From the NCBI GenBank assembly GCA_018889975.1, contig CP076546.1, forward strand, positions 2,046,001-2,110,000: a stretch of DNA of 64,000 nt, given 5' to 3'. Origin of the DNA: Bacillus sp. NP157. GTDB taxonomy: Bacteria > Pseudomonadota > Gammaproteobacteria > Xanthomonadales > Rhodanobacteraceae. Positions 1 through 9,819 of this stretch are shown here, one piece after another. Position 1 is the stretch's first letter. Each line of letters begins with the position of its first letter. Made by a program: the position numbers and the translations under genes. The notes below the pieces were generated by a model that saw only the letters and a list, made by a program, of their open reading frames with translations, did no database searches and had not been told where the DNA came from.

Positions 1-561
1 GTGTACTGCTCGACCACCGACAGCATAAATGGCCCGGAGCGTGACGCCGCACTACTCGACCGTCTCGAAAAACTCCAGTTGGATGGGCCGCCGCCCGAGC
101 TGGTCGGCAGCACGCTGGTCTATGCGAAGTACCACGGCAGCATCACCGCCGAGATCAAATCCGGCGACTACGCTGCGGAAGCGGAACAGGTCCACCAGGC
201 CCAGAAGGTGACCGGCGCTGCCTACGACCATGACCTGAAGATCAAGAGGCTGTGGATGGTCGTTGGGTTCTGGGGCACCCGGCTCGGCCTGTTCGGCATA
301 CCCATGGTCGGCGCCTGGCTGCTGTTCCGCCAGCGCGGTGGCAGTCGTGCCGGGGCGTTCGGCCGCAGCGCGTGGGCCGCCGTCGCCGTGGTCTTGCTGG
401 TCGTCGCATGGAACGCGGCCATCCTCGCCCACCCCGGACGCTCCTATCCAGACGCGTGGGGCCCGGCAGGTTTGGTCGACTATTTCCTGATCGCAATTGC
501 AGGGGTGGCTGGGGTGGTCGGGCTGCTTGCGGCAAGGGGCGCCTTGCGACGGCCCGCGTAA
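1..561 (+). CDS. Hypothetical membrane protein (possibly 5'-truncated)
   Basis: I do not recognise this protein. The frame is open from the first base of the window (a GTG), so the true start may lie upstream. The N-terminal half (residues 1-80) is soluble and charged. Three hydrophobic stretches follow, at about residues 85-109, 122-143 and 158-178, so the C-terminal half is a small three-helix membrane domain. The stop is TAA. The next gene converges on it from the other strand with a gap of 57 bp. Confidence 0.55.
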   Translation: MYCSTTDSINGPERDAALLDRLEKLQLDGPPPELVGSTLVYAKYHGSITAEIKSGDYAAEAEQVHQAQKVTGAAYDHDLKIKRLWMVVGFWGTRLGLFGIPMVGAWLLFRQRGGSRAGAFGRSAWAAVAVVLLVVAWNAAILAHPGRSYPDAWGPAGLVDYFLIAIAGVAGVVGLLAARGALRRPA

Positions 562-618
562 CGCGGCAGCCAGCGAACGAGGCCGCCCGGGGCTTGCTGC
601 CAGCATTCCGACCGGGCC

Positions 619-1749
619 TCACGCACCAAGGTGCTCGCGAAACATCGCGACCACACCATGCGGCGCGTCGTCACCAAAGAACCGCGCCAGGTTCTGCGCG
701 GACCGCCTGGCGTACTGCATGCTTCGAGGGAACAACGCCTCTTCGTACATCATCAGCGCAGCCTCCACGTCACCCGGATGGGCAACGATGGCCCTGGCCA
801 GCTCCGCCCCGTCGTACAACGCCAGGTTTGCCCCCTCACCCGCGAACGGCGACATGAGGTGCGCGGCGTCGCCCAGAAGCGTCACGCCCGGGATTCGTTC
901 CCATCGGTGCCCGGTCGGCAGTGCATGGATGGGGCGCACGACAGGCGGCGCCGTACCTCCGGTAATGAACGTCATCAGCTCCGGTGCCCATCCATCGAAC
1001 TCATCGGCCACGCGTGCGAGTGCCGTGCCTGCGTCCGAGAAATCGATCGCGGCGATCCATGCTTCCGTCCGGTTCAGCGCGACATACCCATGCACGCTGC
1101 CGTCGGCATGGCGATGGGCCATCACGCCCCTGCCGGGTGCCACCGCCATCAGCGTGCCGGTACCGATCGCTTGCACGAGCGCGTGATAGCGGGGATCACC
1201 GGCGGGAAGAAATCGCTCGATGAAACACGTGCCGGCATACGCGGGCATGGCCGACGAGACCAGCGGCCTCACCCGGGACCACGCACCATCCGCACCGACC
1301 AGCAGATCCGACGTTACGCGCTGGCCGTTGGCGAACCCGACCTCATGACGCCCGCCGTGCAACGAACGAACCGTCATGACCTTATGCCCCCAGCGGATCG
1401 CATCCGGCGGCAGCGAATCGATCAACAGCTTGCGAAGCTCGCCACGATCGACTTCCGGGCGCTTCGCGTCACCCGCACCCGGGCTGTCGAACAGCACCAC
1501 GCCGTGTTGGTCGACGATGCGCTTGGCATCTTCGCCGGGCCGGGCGAGGCGCAGGAACGCGTCGAACAGGCCAGCCTCGCGCAGCGCTATCTGCCCGTTG
1601 TAATCATGGATGTCGAGCAGGCCGCCCTGTGTCCGCGCCGCGAACGAGGGTTCTGCTTCGTAGACGACGGCGTGGATACCGTGGACGTGGAGGACACGGG
1701 CGAGGGCCAGGCCACCAAGGCCGGCCCCGACGATGACGATGTTCTGCAT
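619..1749 (-). CDS. FAD-dependent monooxygenase (TetX/PHBH-like fold)
   Basis: Class A flavoprotein monooxygenase of 376 residues, expected to use NAD(P)H and FAD to hydroxylate a small organic substrate in the cytoplasm. Seen: the Rossmann FAD motif GAGLGG at residues 8-13 after a short beta strand, the DG motif GADG at 152-155, and the GD motif [18 protein letters not shown] from about 293, which binds the FAD ribityl/phosphate. The order and spacing fit the TetX-like family. I start at the ATG at 1749, because the FAD motif must sit near the N-terminus and a TGGAG ribosome-binding site precedes it; an upstream in-frame start at 1803 would add 18 unlikely residues. The substrate cannot be told from sequence. 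A regulator is not adjacent. Confidence 0.85.
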   Translation of the reverse strand: MQNIVIVGAGLGGLALARVLHVHGIHAVVYEAEPSFAARTQGGLLDIHDYNGQIALREAGLFDAFLRLARPGEDAKRIVDQHGVVLFDSPGAGDAKRPEVDRGELRKLLIDSLPPDAIRWGHKVMTVRSLHGGRHEVGFANGQRVTSDLLVGADGAWSRVRPLVSSAMPAYAGTCFIERFLPAGDPRYHALVQAIGTGTLMAVAPGRGVMAHRHADGSVHGYVALNRTEAWIAAIDFSDAGTALARVADEFDGWAPELMTFITGGTAPPVVRPIHALPTGHRWERIPGVTLLGDAAHLMSPFAGEGANLALYDGAELARAIVAHPGDVEAALMMYEEALFPRSMQYARRSAQNLARFFGDDAPHGVVAMFREHLGA

Positions 1750-1984
1750 GGGAGCGCTCCAGGATAAACACCGGCCCAAAAGGAACCGGCGGGTGCCAGG
1801 CATGGCACCGGAGACGCTGGCCGAACCACGGGGACGTGGCTGGCGTGTGCGCGACCTCTTCTGGAGGGACAGGCCCTCGGCGGAGGTCGTTTTTCGCGAC
1901 AGGGCAAGCCTAGACCGGCCTGCACAGGCCCTGCAAGCCCCGCGTGAAATGGGGCTGTGGGCGCGCCGGACCTCTTAACCACCC

Positions 1985-2120
1985 ATTCATGTACCGACAA
2001 GTATAGTTATCCCAAGGTTGCCGAGAGGCACCAGTCCCACGCATCTCCGGCGGTTCCCCTGCTGCCTTTGCATCGATGGACGTACACCCAGCCCGCGGCC
2101 CCCTCCGCGGGCTTTTTATT
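1985..2120 (+). ncRNA. Candidate small RNA with intrinsic terminator
   Basis: The 514-bp gap 1750-2263 holds no convincing gene, yet it contains a textbook intrinsic terminator on the + strand (arms 2090-2098 and 2105-2113, then a T run) with no + strand gene in front of it. A -10-like TATAGT lies at 2002-2007; I see no good -35 at 16-18 bp, the nearest being TTAACC at 1975-1980. A transcript from about 2013 to 2117 would be roughly 105 nt. It could instead be an orphan terminator or a 5' leader for the secreted protein gene at 2264. I do not recognise an RNA family. Confidence 0.3.
2090..2118 (+). terminator. Intrinsic terminator
   Basis: A perfect 9-bp stem (AGCCCGCGG pairing with CCGCGGGCT), a 6-nt loop, then TTTTATT. 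It points rightwards and lies 146 bp ahead of the next gene, so it ends an unannotated transcript or attenuates a long leader. Confidence 0.7.
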
Positions 2121-2263
2121 GCCTGCGATTCTGCCCTGCGCCCTGCCCGCACGCGTGCCCTAACTGTGACACCTGTCGTGGAACCTACTGCCGAGGGGGT
2201 GTTTCATGAAACCAGGGACGGGGGAATCGTTCGCTACATCCATCATCTTGTGAGGGCAGTCAC

Positions 2264-3325
2264 ATGGATTCGATCAGGAAGTTCGGTACGAAAGGATTGG
2301 CACTTGCCTGCGCGCTCGCGGGCGCAGGGCTCATCACACCGGCACTCGCCGCGGAGCAAACGTTCAATGTCGCGGCCGCCGCGCAGGCGCAGGCGGTGGC
2401 GTCATGGCAGCAGACACTGAAGCAACAGGCACCGGCCGTCGAAGGCTGTTTCCACGCCTCCTTCCCCAATGCCGCATGGGAAGCCGAACAATGCGAAGCG
2501 CCGCCGCTGTTCGTCTCCGTCCCGCCCGAAACCAACGGCAATGGCCTCACTACCAGTGCACGTAGCGAAAGCGTCTTCACCGTGGGCAACGGCAACGACT
2601 TTGCTGCAAAGACCCGCAACCTCACCCGCTCGGCCGTGGGCACGTTCCCGACGGTGACCGGCGTGACCACCGGCACCGCTGACTACTCGCTGCAGATCAA
2701 CACCAACATCAGCAGCAACCCGACCACGTGCACCCAGTTCGGCTACTCCAGCTGCCAGACCTGGGAGCAATTCATCTACTCCACCGACAGCGACGGCACC
2801 GCCAGCAACGGCCGCACGCCGGTCGCCTTCATCCAGGACTGGTTCTTCGCCGGTAGCCAGTCGCAGTACAACTCCGTCGGTTGCCCGTCGGGCTGGTTCT
2901 CGTATCCCGACCAGCTGGCGTGCTATCGCAACAGCAACGCCGTGAGCGTGCCGCTGGTCGCCGTGTCCAACATCGGCAGCATCCAGCTCACCGGCTCAGC
3001 CACCGCCGGCGGCGTGGACACCGTGACCTTCTCGGTGAACGGCACCGCGCACAGCGTGAGCCAGACGGCCACCACGCTGAACATCAACAAGATCTGGAAC
3101 CAGTCGGAGTTCAACATTTTCGGCAATGGCAGCGACAACCCGGTCGTTTCGTTCAATCGCGGGTCGCGCGTCACCGTGAACCTCGCGGTGAACGATGGCA
3201 GCACCACGGCCCCCACCTGCCTTGGCAACTCGGGCACGACGTACGAGCAGAACAACCTGACGCTCGGCACGTGCACGGCAACGGGCGGCACCTCGCCGCA
3301 TATCAGCTTCGTCGAGAGCAACTGA
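2264..3325 (+). CDS. Secreted protein of unknown function
   Basis: A 353-residue protein with a clear Sec signal peptide: positive start (MDSIRKFGTKG), hydrophobic core at residues 12-28 and a likely cut after ALA (residue 29). The mature part is rich in Thr, Ser, Asn and Gly with few Lys, as in extracellular or surface proteins. It holds six Cys (at about 62, 77, 152, 160 and two near 205-215, with a further pair near 320-334), which could form disulfides. The second half has repeating beta-type segments (SIQLTGSATAGG, VTFSVNGTAHSV). No catalytic motif is recognised. A GAGGGCA ribosome-binding site supports the ATG at 2264. It is a single-gene unit with an inverted repeat behind it. Confidence 0.75.
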   Translation: MDSIRKFGTKGLALACALAGAGLITPALAAEQTFNVAAAAQAQAVASWQQTLKQQAPAVEGCFHASFPNAAWEAEQCEAPPLFVSVPPETNGNGLTTSARSESVFTVGNGNDFAAKTRNLTRSAVGTFPTVTGVTTGTADYSLQINTNISSNPTTCTQFGYSSCQTWEQFIYSTDSDGTASNGRTPVAFIQDWFFAGSQSQYNSVGCPSGWFSYPDQLACYRNSNAVSVPLVAVSNIGSIQLTGSATAGGVDTVTFSVNGTAHSVSQTATTLNINKIWNQSEFNIFGNGSDNPVVSFNRGSRVTVNLAVNDGSTTAPTCLGNSGTTYEQNNLTLGTCTATGGTSPHISFVESN

Positions 3326-3331
3326 CGCAAC

Positions 3332-3365
3332 GTCCCACGGGCGAAGGCGACTTCGTCCGTGGGAC
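3332..3365 (+). terminator. Stem-loop after the secreted-protein gene
   Basis: Arms GTCCCACGG (3332-3340) and CCGTGGGAC (3357-3365) are perfectly complementary. The loop can pair further (GCGAAGGCGACTTCGT contains CGAAG/CTTCG). There is no T run, so this is a transcription-end or mRNA-stabilising hairpin rather than a strict intrinsic terminator. Confidence 0.45.
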
Positions 3366-3492
3366 TTCGGGCACAGGCGTCCTCGTCGGCCTGTTCGCGC
3401 AGAGGCGCCCTGTCACTTTTCGACCGAAAACAGTCATTTCGGCCAACCCGTGGCGGCCTACGATTTGCCCATCGCCTCGCCTGGAGCAAATC

Positions 3493-4170
3493 ATGTCCTC
3501 CCCCATCACGCTTGCCGGCATCACCGCCCCCGACTCTGCCTACACCCGCAAGGCAGCCGCACTGGTCGCGCAGGTGCACGATAAAGCCATGCTCAACCAC
3601 GTCCAGCGCTCGTGGTGGTTCGCCGATGCCATCGGCCGTAAGCGTGGGATGGCGTTCGACCGGGAAGTGGTCTACCTCGCCGCCATCCTGCATGACCTCG
3701 GCCTCACCGAGGCGTACATGACCGACCAGCGCTTCGAAGTCGACGGTGCCAACGCCGCCCGTGCCCTGTTGCTCGGCGACGCCTATCCGGAAGGGAAGGC
3801 CCAGCAGGTGTGGGATGCGATCGCCCTGCATTCCGCGATCGGCGTGGCCGAGTACATGGGCCCGGAGATCGCACTGGTGCACATGGGTTCGCACCTCGAC
3901 GTGCTGGGCATGTTCGTCGACGACGTGTCGCCCGCGATTATCGACGACACCTTGCAGCTTTATCCGCGGCTCGGCTTCTCCGCCGCGTTCCAGGCCGCGC
4001 TAGCCGAATCGGTACGCCGCAATCCGATCCGCGCGGCGGGCACGGGGCTGGTCGACATTGGCCACCGCCACGTCCACGGCTTCGCACTGCCGAACGGCTG
4101 CGACCTGCTGGACCATTCGCTGCTCGAGACCTGGCCCGGCTCGCGCGCCGAGGGCATCGTCGCGGCGTAG
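3493..4170 (+). CDS. HD-domain protein (cyanamide-hydratase-like)
   Basis: A 225-residue metal-dependent HD hydrolase-fold protein. The HD signature is visible: His36 in LNHVQRS, the His67-Asp68 pair in AILHDLG, and a later conserved His in the AIALHS segment near residue 116, matching the order H...HD...H. The family includes cyanamide hydratase-type and putative phosphohydrolase proteins; the true substrate is unknown. The start is the ATG at 3493, preceded by CTGGAGC; the frame is open far upstream only as an overlap of the previous gene. It is followed 31 bp later by a GlxA-type regulator on the same strand, so the two may be co-transcribed and the regulator may control it. Confidence 0.75.
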   Translation: MSSPITLAGITAPDSAYTRKAAALVAQVHDKAMLNHVQRSWWFADAIGRKRGMAFDREVVYLAAILHDLGLTEAYMTDQRFEVDGANAARALLLGDAYPEGKAQQVWDAIALHSAIGVAEYMGPEIALVHMGSHLDVLGMFVDDVSPAIIDDTLQLYPRLGFSAAFQAALAESVRRNPIRAAGTGLVDIGHRHVHGFALPNGCDLLDHSLLETWPGSRAEGIVAA

Positions 4171-4201
4171 CATGGCGCCATCCTCCGGCGGCCGATGACC
4201 G

Positions 4202-5215
4202 ATGAGCGTGCGCACAGGCAAACCCCGCCCCGCCGGCCCGGTGGAACGCAAACGCGTGCTGATCCTCGCGCTGCCGCCGGTCGATGCGCTCGACGTCATC
4301 GGCCCCGCCGAAGTGTTCGCCTACGCCAATCAACTCGCCGATGGCCGCACCCCGTACCTGCTCGAGCTGGTCAGTCCCGGCGACGACGTGCATGTCGCCA
4401 GCGAAACCGGGATTGGGCTCACGGCGCACCACACGCTGGCGAGGGAAATGCGCGGCGGACGCCCCGTCGACACCCTGATCGTCGCGACCGGTTTCAGCAC
4501 GCTGGACCAGCTGGATGCGGGCGCGGTCGACTGGATCCGTCGCCGCGCACCGCTTATCCGCCGTGTCTGCTCGATCTGCGTAGGCGCCTTCGCACTGGCA
4601 CAAGCCGGTGTGCTCGCGGGTCGGCGCGCGACGACGCACTGGCGACTCGCCCAGATGCTCGCCGAACGCTTTCCCGACGTCACCGTCGATCCCAGCCCGA
4701 TCTGGGTGAAGGACGGCAACGTATACACATCCGCCGGCATCTCCTCCGGCATCGACCTCGCGCTGGCCCTGGTCGCCGAGGACCTCGGTGACGATGTCGC
4801 GCTGGAGATCGCACGCAACCTCGTCCTCTACCTGCGCCGGCCCGGCGGGCAAGCACAGTTCAGTGTGTCGCTACGCAATCAGGCGATGAGCTCCGAGCTG
4901 GATGCCCTGCGCCACTGGATCGGCGAGCACCTCGCCGACGACCTCGGCGTGGAACGCCTTGCCGACCGCCAGGCCACGAGCGTGCGCACACTTATTCGCA
5001 TCTTCCAGCGCGACTTGAAAACCACGCCAGCGAAATACGTCGAAGAGGTGCGCCTCGAAGCCGTCGGCCGCGCCCTCGAGCGCGGCGGCCTGTCATTGGA
5101 GGCGATTGCAAAGCGCTGTGGTTACCGAAGCACCGATGTCATGCGTAAGGCTTTCCTGAGGCGCTATGGGGTGACGCCAGGGGACTATGCGCGGCGCTTC
5201 GCAAGCGAGGGGTAA
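4202..5215 (+). CDS. GlxA-family AraC transcriptional regulator (DJ-1/PfpI + HTH)
   Basis: A 337-residue transcription factor with two parts: a DJ-1/PfpI-like domain (about residues 15-190, with the nucleophile-elbow-like segment VCSICVGAFALAQAG near 120-135) and a C-terminal AraC double helix-turn-helix (about 235-335, ending in the typical CGYRSTDVMRKAFLRRYGVTPGDYARRF). Family members sense small nitrogenous or aldehyde-like ligands through the DJ-1 fold; no ligand can be named here. ATG at 4202 lies 31 bp behind the HD-domain gene. The gene ends at a strong hairpin shared with the converging gene. Confidence 0.88.
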   Translation: MSVRTGKPRPAGPVERKRVLILALPPVDALDVIGPAEVFAYANQLADGRTPYLLELVSPGDDVHVASETGIGLTAHHTLAREMRGGRPVDTLIVATGFSTLDQLDAGAVDWIRRRAPLIRRVCSICVGAFALAQAGVLAGRRATTHWRLAQMLAERFPDVTVDPSPIWVKDGNVYTSAGISSGIDLALALVAEDLGDDVALEIARNLVLYLRRPGGQAQFSVSLRNQAMSSELDALRHWIGEHLADDLGVERLADRQATSVRTLIRIFQRDLKTTPAKYVEEVRLEAVGRALERGGLSLEAIAKRCGYRSTDVMRKAFLRRYGVTPGDYARRFASEG

Positions 5216-5228
5216 GGCATCAAGCGAC

Positions 5229-5258
5229 GAAGCCCCGGTCCGATAAGACCGGGGCTTC
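5229..5258. terminator. Bidirectional stem-loop between convergent genes
   Basis: A perfect 12-bp stem (5229-5240 with 5247-5258; GAAGCCCCGGTC against GACCGGGGCTTC) around a 6-nt loop CGATAA. It lies midway between two converging genes and can serve both. T runs are short (TT after each arm). Confidence 0.75.
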
Positions 5259-5272
5259 CGTACATGCCAGGC

Positions 5273-5629
5273 TTAATGCTTCTGCTTGTAGATCTTGCCG
5301 CTGTTACGGTTTTCCGAACGGTTGAGGTTGTTCTGCTCCCTCTTCGTCAGGTGGCCGTTGTGCCTGGCTTCGTCCACGCTTTCACGCCGGGCGATGTTGG
5401 CGTCATGCGTTTCGTCGCGGGCCGCCTGCTTCTGCGTCATCGTGCCGTTGGCCACGCCCTTGTCGATGCGGTTCTGCTGGTTGTCGAGCCGGTTGTTGAC
5501 TTCGTTGACCCGCGGATGGCCTTGCACGTCGGTCTGCGGTGCGGTCTGCGCCATCACCGGGGCGGCGGCGAGCGACGCGCCAAGGACCAGTCCGAACAGG
5601 GCAATCTTCGACTTCGCATTCATGGGCAT
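5273..5629 (-). CDS. Small periplasmic protein, unknown function
   Basis: A 118-residue exported protein: signal peptide with a Lys-positive start and a hydrophobic core ending in the cut site VMAQ (about residue 25). The mature part is very polar and rich in Asn, Arg, Gln and His (NNRLDNQQNRIDKG, KREQNNLNRSENRNSGKI), probably helical and charged. Small Asn/Gln-rich periplasmic proteins of this type are frequent in Xanthomonadales and Burkholderiales but have no assigned role. An AGAGGAA ribosome-binding site lies 5 nt before the ATG at 5629; a second in-frame ATG at 5623 is also possible. Confidence 0.7.
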   Translation of the reverse strand: MPMNAKSKIALFGLVLGASLAAAPVMAQTAPQTDVQGHPRVNEVNNRLDNQQNRIDKGVANGTMTQKQAARDETHDANIARRESVDEARHNGHLTKREQNNLNRSENRNSGKIYKQKH

Positions 5630-5710
5630 GATTTCCTCTGGTTGACGCCGTAGCTGGCGTAGCCCGGGTAACGGGCATAGGAAAAGCCGTGTTGACAGCC
5701 CAAGTTGTGA

Positions 5711-6628
<918 letters not shown>

Positions 6629-6639
6629 GCCCGACACGC

Positions 6640-6670
6640 AAAAAAAAAGCACCCTGGCAAGCCAGGGTGC
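6640..6670. terminator. Bidirectional intrinsic terminator
   Basis: A perfect 10-bp stem, GCACCCTGGC (6649-6658) with GCCAGGGTGC (6661-6670), and a 2-nt turn. A run of nine A residues on the left makes a U tract for leftward transcription, so it is the terminator of the MipA-like gene; kdsA ends 12 nt before the A run and can use the same hairpin. Confidence 0.8.
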
Positions 6671-6714
6671 TCCGCCCCGCCGTCGGGGAGGGGGTGGTTC
6701 CGACGACGAAGGCT

Positions 6715-7491
6715 TTAAAACCGGTACATCACCGAGCCGAAGATCGTGCTCGTGCTGTCCTTGTCGACCATCGGGCTATCCGCGACGGTGTCCGGCAGCG
6801 CGGCATAGCGAAAGCCCGCCGCGACGGTCCAGTGGCGGCCGAGCATCTGCACCAGGCTCAGGTCGACGTAGGGGCTGTTGCCACCCTTTGCGCGATAGCC
6901 AGGCAGGCCGCTTTTCAGCGCATCGCCACGATCGACACCGAAGTAATAGTTGTTCATCTCGGCGCTGTTGCGCGTCACGCCCACGCGGGGCGTGAGGATC
7001 ATGCCGCCCTTGCGGATCGGGAAGGCGTAGCTTGCGTCGGCCACCGTGCCGCCGCCGTGGCCGGTCAGTTCCTTCTGGAAACTCGCCTGCACCACGCCCC
7101 ACTCCGCATCGCCATAACGCCATGCGACGCCGGCAAGGCCGGAAATATCGCGATCGGAAAGGCGCCGCAACCGGGCGTCGTCGCTGTCCTTGCCACGAAA
7201 ACGAAACCCGAGCGGGCTGGCGATCAACGACAGCTCGGATGCCTGCGTGTTGTACAGACGGAAACCGACGGTGGCCCCGCGCAGGTAGATGCGCTTGCCT
7301 TCATAGCTCAGCGCCGGAAGCGCGATGGCATCGGTCTTGTAGTCGCGATACGGCGATTCATTGGCCACGACCATCGCGCCGACGCCCCACGATGAGGTGC
7401 GGGGTGCCTCCTGGGCGGGCGCCGCGACAGGCAGGGCAACGGCGGCAACGGCGGCGGCAAGGCGAGCGTGGCGGGAGTAAACGTGGACCAT
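6715..7491 (-). CDS. MipA/OmpV-family outer-membrane protein
   Basis: A 258-residue predicted outer-membrane beta-barrel. Seen: signal peptide (hydrophobic AAAVAAVALPVAAPAQ, residues about 10-26), then alternating amphipathic strands, family-like segments WGVGAMVVANESPYRDY near the N-terminus and a C-terminal strand ending in Tyr-Arg-Phe, the aromatic end recognised by the BAM machinery. MipA/OmpV relatives include the scaffold of murein-synthesis complexes in E. coli and porin-like proteins elsewhere; the role here is open. Start at 7491 is chosen because it puts the signal peptide at the N-terminus; 28 residues upstream would be needed for the longer frame. Confidence 0.82.
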   Translation of the reverse strand: MVHVYSRHARLAAAVAAVALPVAAPAQEAPRTSSWGVGAMVVANESPYRDYKTDAIALPALSYEGKRIYLRGATVGFRLYNTQASELSLIASPLGFRFRGKDSDDARLRRLSDRDISGLAGVAWRYGDAEWGVVQASFQKELTGHGGGTVADASYAFPIRKGGMILTPRVGVTRNSAEMNNYYFGVDRGDALKSGLPGYRAKGGNSPYVDLSLVQMLGRHWTVAAGFRYAALPDTVADSPMVDKDSTSTIFGSVMYRF

Positions 7492-7674
7492 CGGCGAACT
7501 CACGGGGGGATATGGCACCCGATGATCGCCTGCCGAACATTGTGGGAACCTTGCGCCCTCCTGTCCTCGCGCCACGACGAATAAATCCTATGCGCCGCCA
7601 CGCCATGGTGCGCACCGGGCCAGACCACACGTTGGGCTGTGGCCGATCGGCCTAACACCCAACAGGAAACCTCC

Positions 7675-8412
7675 ATGTCCAGGCTCAATGGAAAAATCGC
7701 CGTCGTCACCGGCGGCAATAGCGGCATCGGCTTCGCGAGCGCAAAGCAATTCGCCGACGAAGGCGCGCGGGTGTACATCACCGGCCGCCGCCAGGCCGAG
7801 CTCGATGAATCGGTGAAGAAGATCGGTGCCGCAGCGTCGGCCGTGCAGACCGACGTGACCCGCCTCGATGACCTCGATCGCCTGTATGACACCATCAAGG
7901 CCGACGCGGGTCGCATCGACGTGCTCATGCTGAACGCCGCATTCGGTGAATTCCTCCCCCTGGGCGAGATCACCGAAGAGCACTACGAGTCGACGTTCAA
8001 CACCAACGTCCGTGCCGTGATCTTCGGCCTGCAAAAGGCGCTCCCACTGCTGGCGGACGGTGCGTCGGTGATCATCACCGGCTCGATCGCAGGGTTCTCC
8101 GGCATCCCGAATTTCTCGGTCTACGGCGCGACCAAGGGGGCACTACGCGCCTTTGTTCGTTCCGCCATCGTTGACCTGAAAGACCGGGGAATCCGCGTCA
8201 ACGTGCTTTCGCCCGGCCACACGTCAACACCCGCCCTGGATCGACTCGTCCCCGTGGAATACCAGGAAGCCGCGCTTACCAGCATGGTGCCTGCGGGTCG
8301 CCTCGGCACACCCCAGGACATGGCGAATGCGGCCCTGTTCCTGGCCAGCGCGGACAGCAGCTACGTCAATGGCGCTGAGTTGGTGGTGGACGGCGGCGTG
8401 AAGCAGATCTGA
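7675..8412 (+). CDS. SDR-family NAD(P)-dependent oxidoreductase
   Basis: A 245-residue classical short-chain dehydrogenase/reductase. Seen: the cofactor motif TGGNSGIG (residues 12-19), the NNAG-type motif here as LNAAFG, the catalytic Ser in ITGSIAG, the YGATK active-site pair (Tyr-x-x-x-Lys) and the C-terminal YVNGAELVVDGG. The residue after the second beta strand (TGRRQAEL) suggests NADPH preference, as an inference. AGGAAAC precedes the ATG at 7675. The gene converges on the LysR gene at 8414 with one base between their stop codons. Confidence 0.9.
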   Translation: MSRLNGKIAVVTGGNSGIGFASAKQFADEGARVYITGRRQAELDESVKKIGAAASAVQTDVTRLDDLDRLYDTIKADAGRIDVLMLNAAFGEFLPLGEITEEHYESTFNTNVRAVIFGLQKALPLLADGASVIITGSIAGFSGIPNFSVYGATKGALRAFVRSAIVDLKDRGIRVNVLSPGHTSTPALDRLVPVEYQEAALTSMVPAGRLGTPQDMANAALFLASADSSYVNGAELVVDGGVKQI

Positions 8413-8413
8413 T

Positions 8414-9316
8414 CTAGTGGCTCAGGGCCGGGATGGTGCGGAATTTTTCCTGCAGGAACTCGGTGAAGACCAGCGCCTTGCGTGGCTGGCGGCGACCGAG
8501 GGGCGTGATCGCGCTGATCGGCACGGCCGCCGGCGCGTAGTCCTGCAGGACATGCACCAGCCGGCCCTGGGCGATATCCGCAGCGTAAAGCCAGCCTGGG
8601 TTATGGCCCATGCCCAGGCTGTTTAGCACGGCGCTACGCAGGTATTCCGCGTCGTTGCTACGCACTCGGGCCTGCGGATCGCAGGCGAGCACGTTGCCAC
8701 CGTCGAGGAACTGCCAGGGTCGTGCCGCATCCTGGAAAAGAAACACGGCACAAGGCTTGTGCTCCACCTCCCGCGGATGCGTGGGCAGGCCGTGTCGCTG
8801 GAAATACGCAGGGGTCCCCACCGTCGCATGGCGCACTCCGCCGATTCGACGTGCCACCAATGATGAATCCAGAAGCGGCCCAATGCGGATCGCGAGGTCG
8901 ACGCCATCGCCGACCAGGTTCGCGTGGCGATGCGAGATGTCGAAATCGATGCTCACATCGGGATACAGCGCGAAGAATTCAGCGAGGAACGGCATGACGT
9001 AGAAACGGCCGAATGCGGGGGAAAGTGCGACCCGCAGCAAACCCGATGGCGCGACCTGACCGCGTCCGATACGCGCTTCTGCATCGTCGATGCCGTCGAT
9101 CACGCGCGCTGCTGCGTCGTAGTAGTCCTGCCCTGCCTCGGTCAGGCTCAGGCGCCGGGTCGTGCGCCGAAGCAGCTGGGCGCCCAGTCGCGCCTCCAGC
9201 GCGGCGACCTGCTTGCTGACCGTGGATTGCGACACCCCCAGAGCGGCTGCGGCACGGGAGAAGCTACCCGTATCGGCTACCCGGATGAAGAGTTCCATGA
9301 CGCCGAGTTTGTCCAC
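8414..9316 (-). CDS. LysR-family transcriptional regulator
   Basis: A 300-residue LysR protein: N-terminal winged HTH (residues 1-60, with SFSRAAAALGVSQSTVSKQVAALEARLGAQLLRRTTRRL) and a periplasmic-binding-like effector domain (about 90-295). The GTG at 9316 is preferred, because it gives the MDKLGVMELFIRVADTGS start typical of this subgroup; an ATG at 9298 is the alternative. It is divergent from the YciI-like gene at 9468 (151 bp between) and tail-to-tail with the SDR at 7675, either of which may be its target. Confidence 0.9.
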   Translation of the reverse strand: MDKLGVMELFIRVADTGSFSRAAAALGVSQSTVSKQVAALEARLGAQLLRRTTRRLSLTEAGQDYYDAAARVIDGIDDAEARIGRGQVAPSGLLRVALSPAFGRFYVMPFLAEFFALYPDVSIDFDISHRHANLVGDGVDLAIRIGPLLDSSLVARRIGGVRHATVGTPAYFQRHGLPTHPREVEHKPCAVFLFQDAARPWQFLDGGNVLACDPQARVRSNDAEYLRSAVLNSLGMGHNPGWLYAADIAQGRLVHVLQDYAPAAVPISAITPLGRRQPRKALVFTEFLQEKFRTIPALSH

Positions 9317-9467
9317 GCCAGCCTATCCGTCCGGGCCCGGTGGCCGTCGCCGCCACCTTAGCAAAACCACCGCGCATAGGACTTATTCGATCCCGGTGCG
9401 CCCCTCGGCAAGGCGCGGCGTATCGTCCTTCACCAGAGCAGGAACCCCTTACCCGAGGCTACACACC

Positions 9468-9797
9468 ATGATCGACGAACACGGCCCGCACTATTTTGTC
9501 GCCTTCCAGACGCCCGGCCCGAACTGGGTCCCCGGCGTGAAGTACAACGAACAACCCGAATTCATGAGCCATGTGGGCTACATGAACCAGATGCAGGAGG
9601 CCGGCCAGACCATCCTGAGCGGCCCCTTCATGACCAGGGCGGGTGGCCTGGCAGGTGAGCTGGAAGACGGTGGCATGACCATCTTCAAGGCTGCCGACCT
9701 GGACGAGGCCATCCGCATCGGCAATGACGATCCCTCGGTGAAATCCGGAATGCTGAACGTCGACGTGAAGATGTTCTGGGTACCGTTCCACGCCTGA
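9468..9797 (+). CDS. YciI-like protein
   Basis: A 109-residue protein of the YCII-related ferredoxin-like fold: HYFVAFQTPGPNW at the start, a central helix, the hydrophobic strand QTILSGPF and the end AIRIGNDDPSVKSGMLNVDVKMFWVPF, where the paired 'NDDP' turn and final strand are family-like. YciI domains occur in small dimeric enzymes and in dehalogenase-like contexts; no reaction is known for this one. The start at 9468 puts the first beta strand at residues 8-13. Divergent partner: the LysR gene at 8414-9316. Confidence 0.78.
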   Translation: MIDEHGPHYFVAFQTPGPNWVPGVKYNEQPEFMSHVGYMNQMQEAGQTILSGPFMTRAGGLAGELEDGGMTIFKAADLDEAIRIGNDDPSVKSGMLNVDVKMFWVPFHA

Positions 9798-9819
9798 TCG
9801 CCCGTTTGGCACCGCGGCC

